From Hymenobacter metallicola (lineage in GTDB: Bacteria > Bacteroidota > Bacteroidia > Cytophagales > Hymenobacteraceae), in the NCBI RefSeq assembly GCF_004745645.1, contig NZ_SRMB01000002.1, positions 744,001-808,000 of the forward strand: 64,000 nt of DNA, read 5' to 3'. This document shows, one piece after another, positions 63,494-64,000 of this stretch (the first letter of the stretch is position 1; each line of letters starts with the position of its first letter). The notes beneath the pieces are model-generated. The model was given only the letters and a program-made list of their open reading frames with translations, was not told the origin of the DNA and made no database searches. Position numbers and translations under genes: made by a program.

Positions 63494-64000
63494 TTACCCT
63501 ACCTTCTGCTTGCCCTGGGCATCGGACTTGCGCTTGGGCAGCTTCGGGATGTTGGCGTGGCGGGGCACGTTAAACAGCCAGGACGTGAGGAGGGGCACCA
63601 CGAAAAAGCCTACGGTCAACAGGGTCAGGCCCACGTCGGCGGCGTGGCTGCCCAGAAAAACGCTAAACGGATGCGTAGGCAGGTAGTGCTCAAACAAGGA
63701 CAGCATCAGCTTCAGGCCCAGCACCCCGATAACCAGAAAGGCCGCCGTTTCCAGAAACGGATATTTCGCCATCAGCAGCACGAAGGCCTGCGCCACGAGA
63801 CGCATGGCCAGAATACCGATAAATACGCCCAGACAAATCAGAATCAGGTTGTCGGTAAAGGCCACTACGGCAAAGACGTTGTCGATGCTGAAGGCCAGGT
63901 CCATGAGCTCAATCAGGGCTACGGTAGCCCAGAACTTGCCGAATAAGCCCAGGGTGCGCTTGTAGAGCCAGCTTTTGTCCTTGTCGATTTCCTCGCCGTC
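63494..64000 (-). CDS. TerC-family integral membrane protein, N-terminal part outside window
   Basis: 169 residues are in the window; the start lies beyond the right edge, since the frame is open to position 64000 (DGEEIDKDKSWLYKRTLG...). Hydrophobic helices with the TerC/DUF475 signature LMDLAFSIDNVFAVVAF and LGLKLMLSLFEHYLP are present. Family members are linked to tellurite resistance and to manganese export (Alx/YkoY class); which applies here is open. The C-terminal tail is Lys-rich (KLPKRKSDAQGKQKVG). Confidence 0.85.
   Translation of the reverse strand, partial: DGEEIDKDKSWLYKRTLGLFGKFWATVALIELMDLAFSIDNVFAVVAFTDNLILICLGVFIGILAMRLVAQAFVLLMAKYPFLETAAFLVIGVLGLKLMLSLFEHYLPTHPFSVFLGSHAADVGLTLLTVGFFVVPLLTSWLFNVPRHANIPKLPKRKSDAQGKQKVG

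Overview
The window looks like a chromosomal segment of a GC-rich member of Bacteroidota, most probably Hymenobacter or a close relative in Cytophagales. The grounds are: SusC-type and siderophore-type TonB-dependent receptors; two large secreted proteins ending in type A sorting domains of the type IX secretion system (T9SS); many small lipoproteins; a YtxJ homologue of the bacillithiol system; families typical of the phylum (DUF4136, DUF1599, BT_3928-like, DUF3526 permeases); and promoters of the TAnnTTTG type upstream of about a dozen genes. The genus is an inference from style, not from a marker-gene comparison.

Layout. 1-5850: an incomplete saccharopine/alanine-dehydrogenase-like gene, gcvP, two small lipoproteins and lipA. 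5900-8460: an outer-membrane barrel protein, an OsmC protein, ytxJ and small envelope proteins. 8583-14791: a fused E1 alpha/beta 2-oxoacid dehydrogenase, a SusC-like receptor without a SusD partner, and an M16 peptidase. 14870-16524: three small secreted proteins sharing a GRP motif. 16741-18554: pheS, a Rieske-like lipoprotein without its ligand histidines, and tRNA-Asn. 18686-22043: a chromate cassette (ChrB-domain/AraC fusion, chrA, DUF1259). 22098-29027: helD and a 1,497-residue NHL/IPT secreted protein. 29121-34949: a three-gene RND efflux operon. 35226-41886: a small His-rich exported protein, a TonB receptor, an ABC ATPase and two DUF3526 permeases. 42424-51841: a secreted GH64 beta-glucanase, a 56-residue lipoprotein, a fatty-acid/sterol hydroxylase, aroK, a lone DppB-like permease, a DoxX/thioredoxin-like protein, DUF1599, folP, cdaA and a STAS-like protein. 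52229-58978: a CHAP hydrolase, a patatin phospholipase and a 1,448-residue membrane protein. 59108-64000: kbl, a secreted patatin, SDR-type threonine dehydrogenase, a frameshifted membrane-protein gene and an incomplete TerC gene.

How the parts fit. Tdh and Kbl convert threonine to glycine and acetyl-CoA. GcvP starts glycine cleavage, and LipA makes the lipoyl cofactor needed both by glycine cleavage and by the 2-oxoacid dehydrogenase complex whose E1 lies at 8583-10562. folP and cdaA overlap by four bases, tying folate synthesis to c-di-AMP synthesis in one transcript.

The best candidate for an undescribed system is the tightly spaced pair at 53094-58978: a cytosolic patatin followed two bases later by a giant multi-pass membrane protein. 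That protein has two or three extracytoplasmic domains and a cytoplasmic module that looks like a P-loop NTPase with a degraded Walker A. A CHAP peptidoglycan hydrolase lies 58 bases upstream. Other points of interest are the ChrB-AraC regulator, the ligand-less Rieske protein, the GRP-motif family, a 37-bp palindrome at the promoter of the metal/siderophore-like cassette, dispersed-type inverted repeats, and probable leaderless starts of lipA and pheS. No CRISPR array, insertion sequence, integrase or rRNA was seen.
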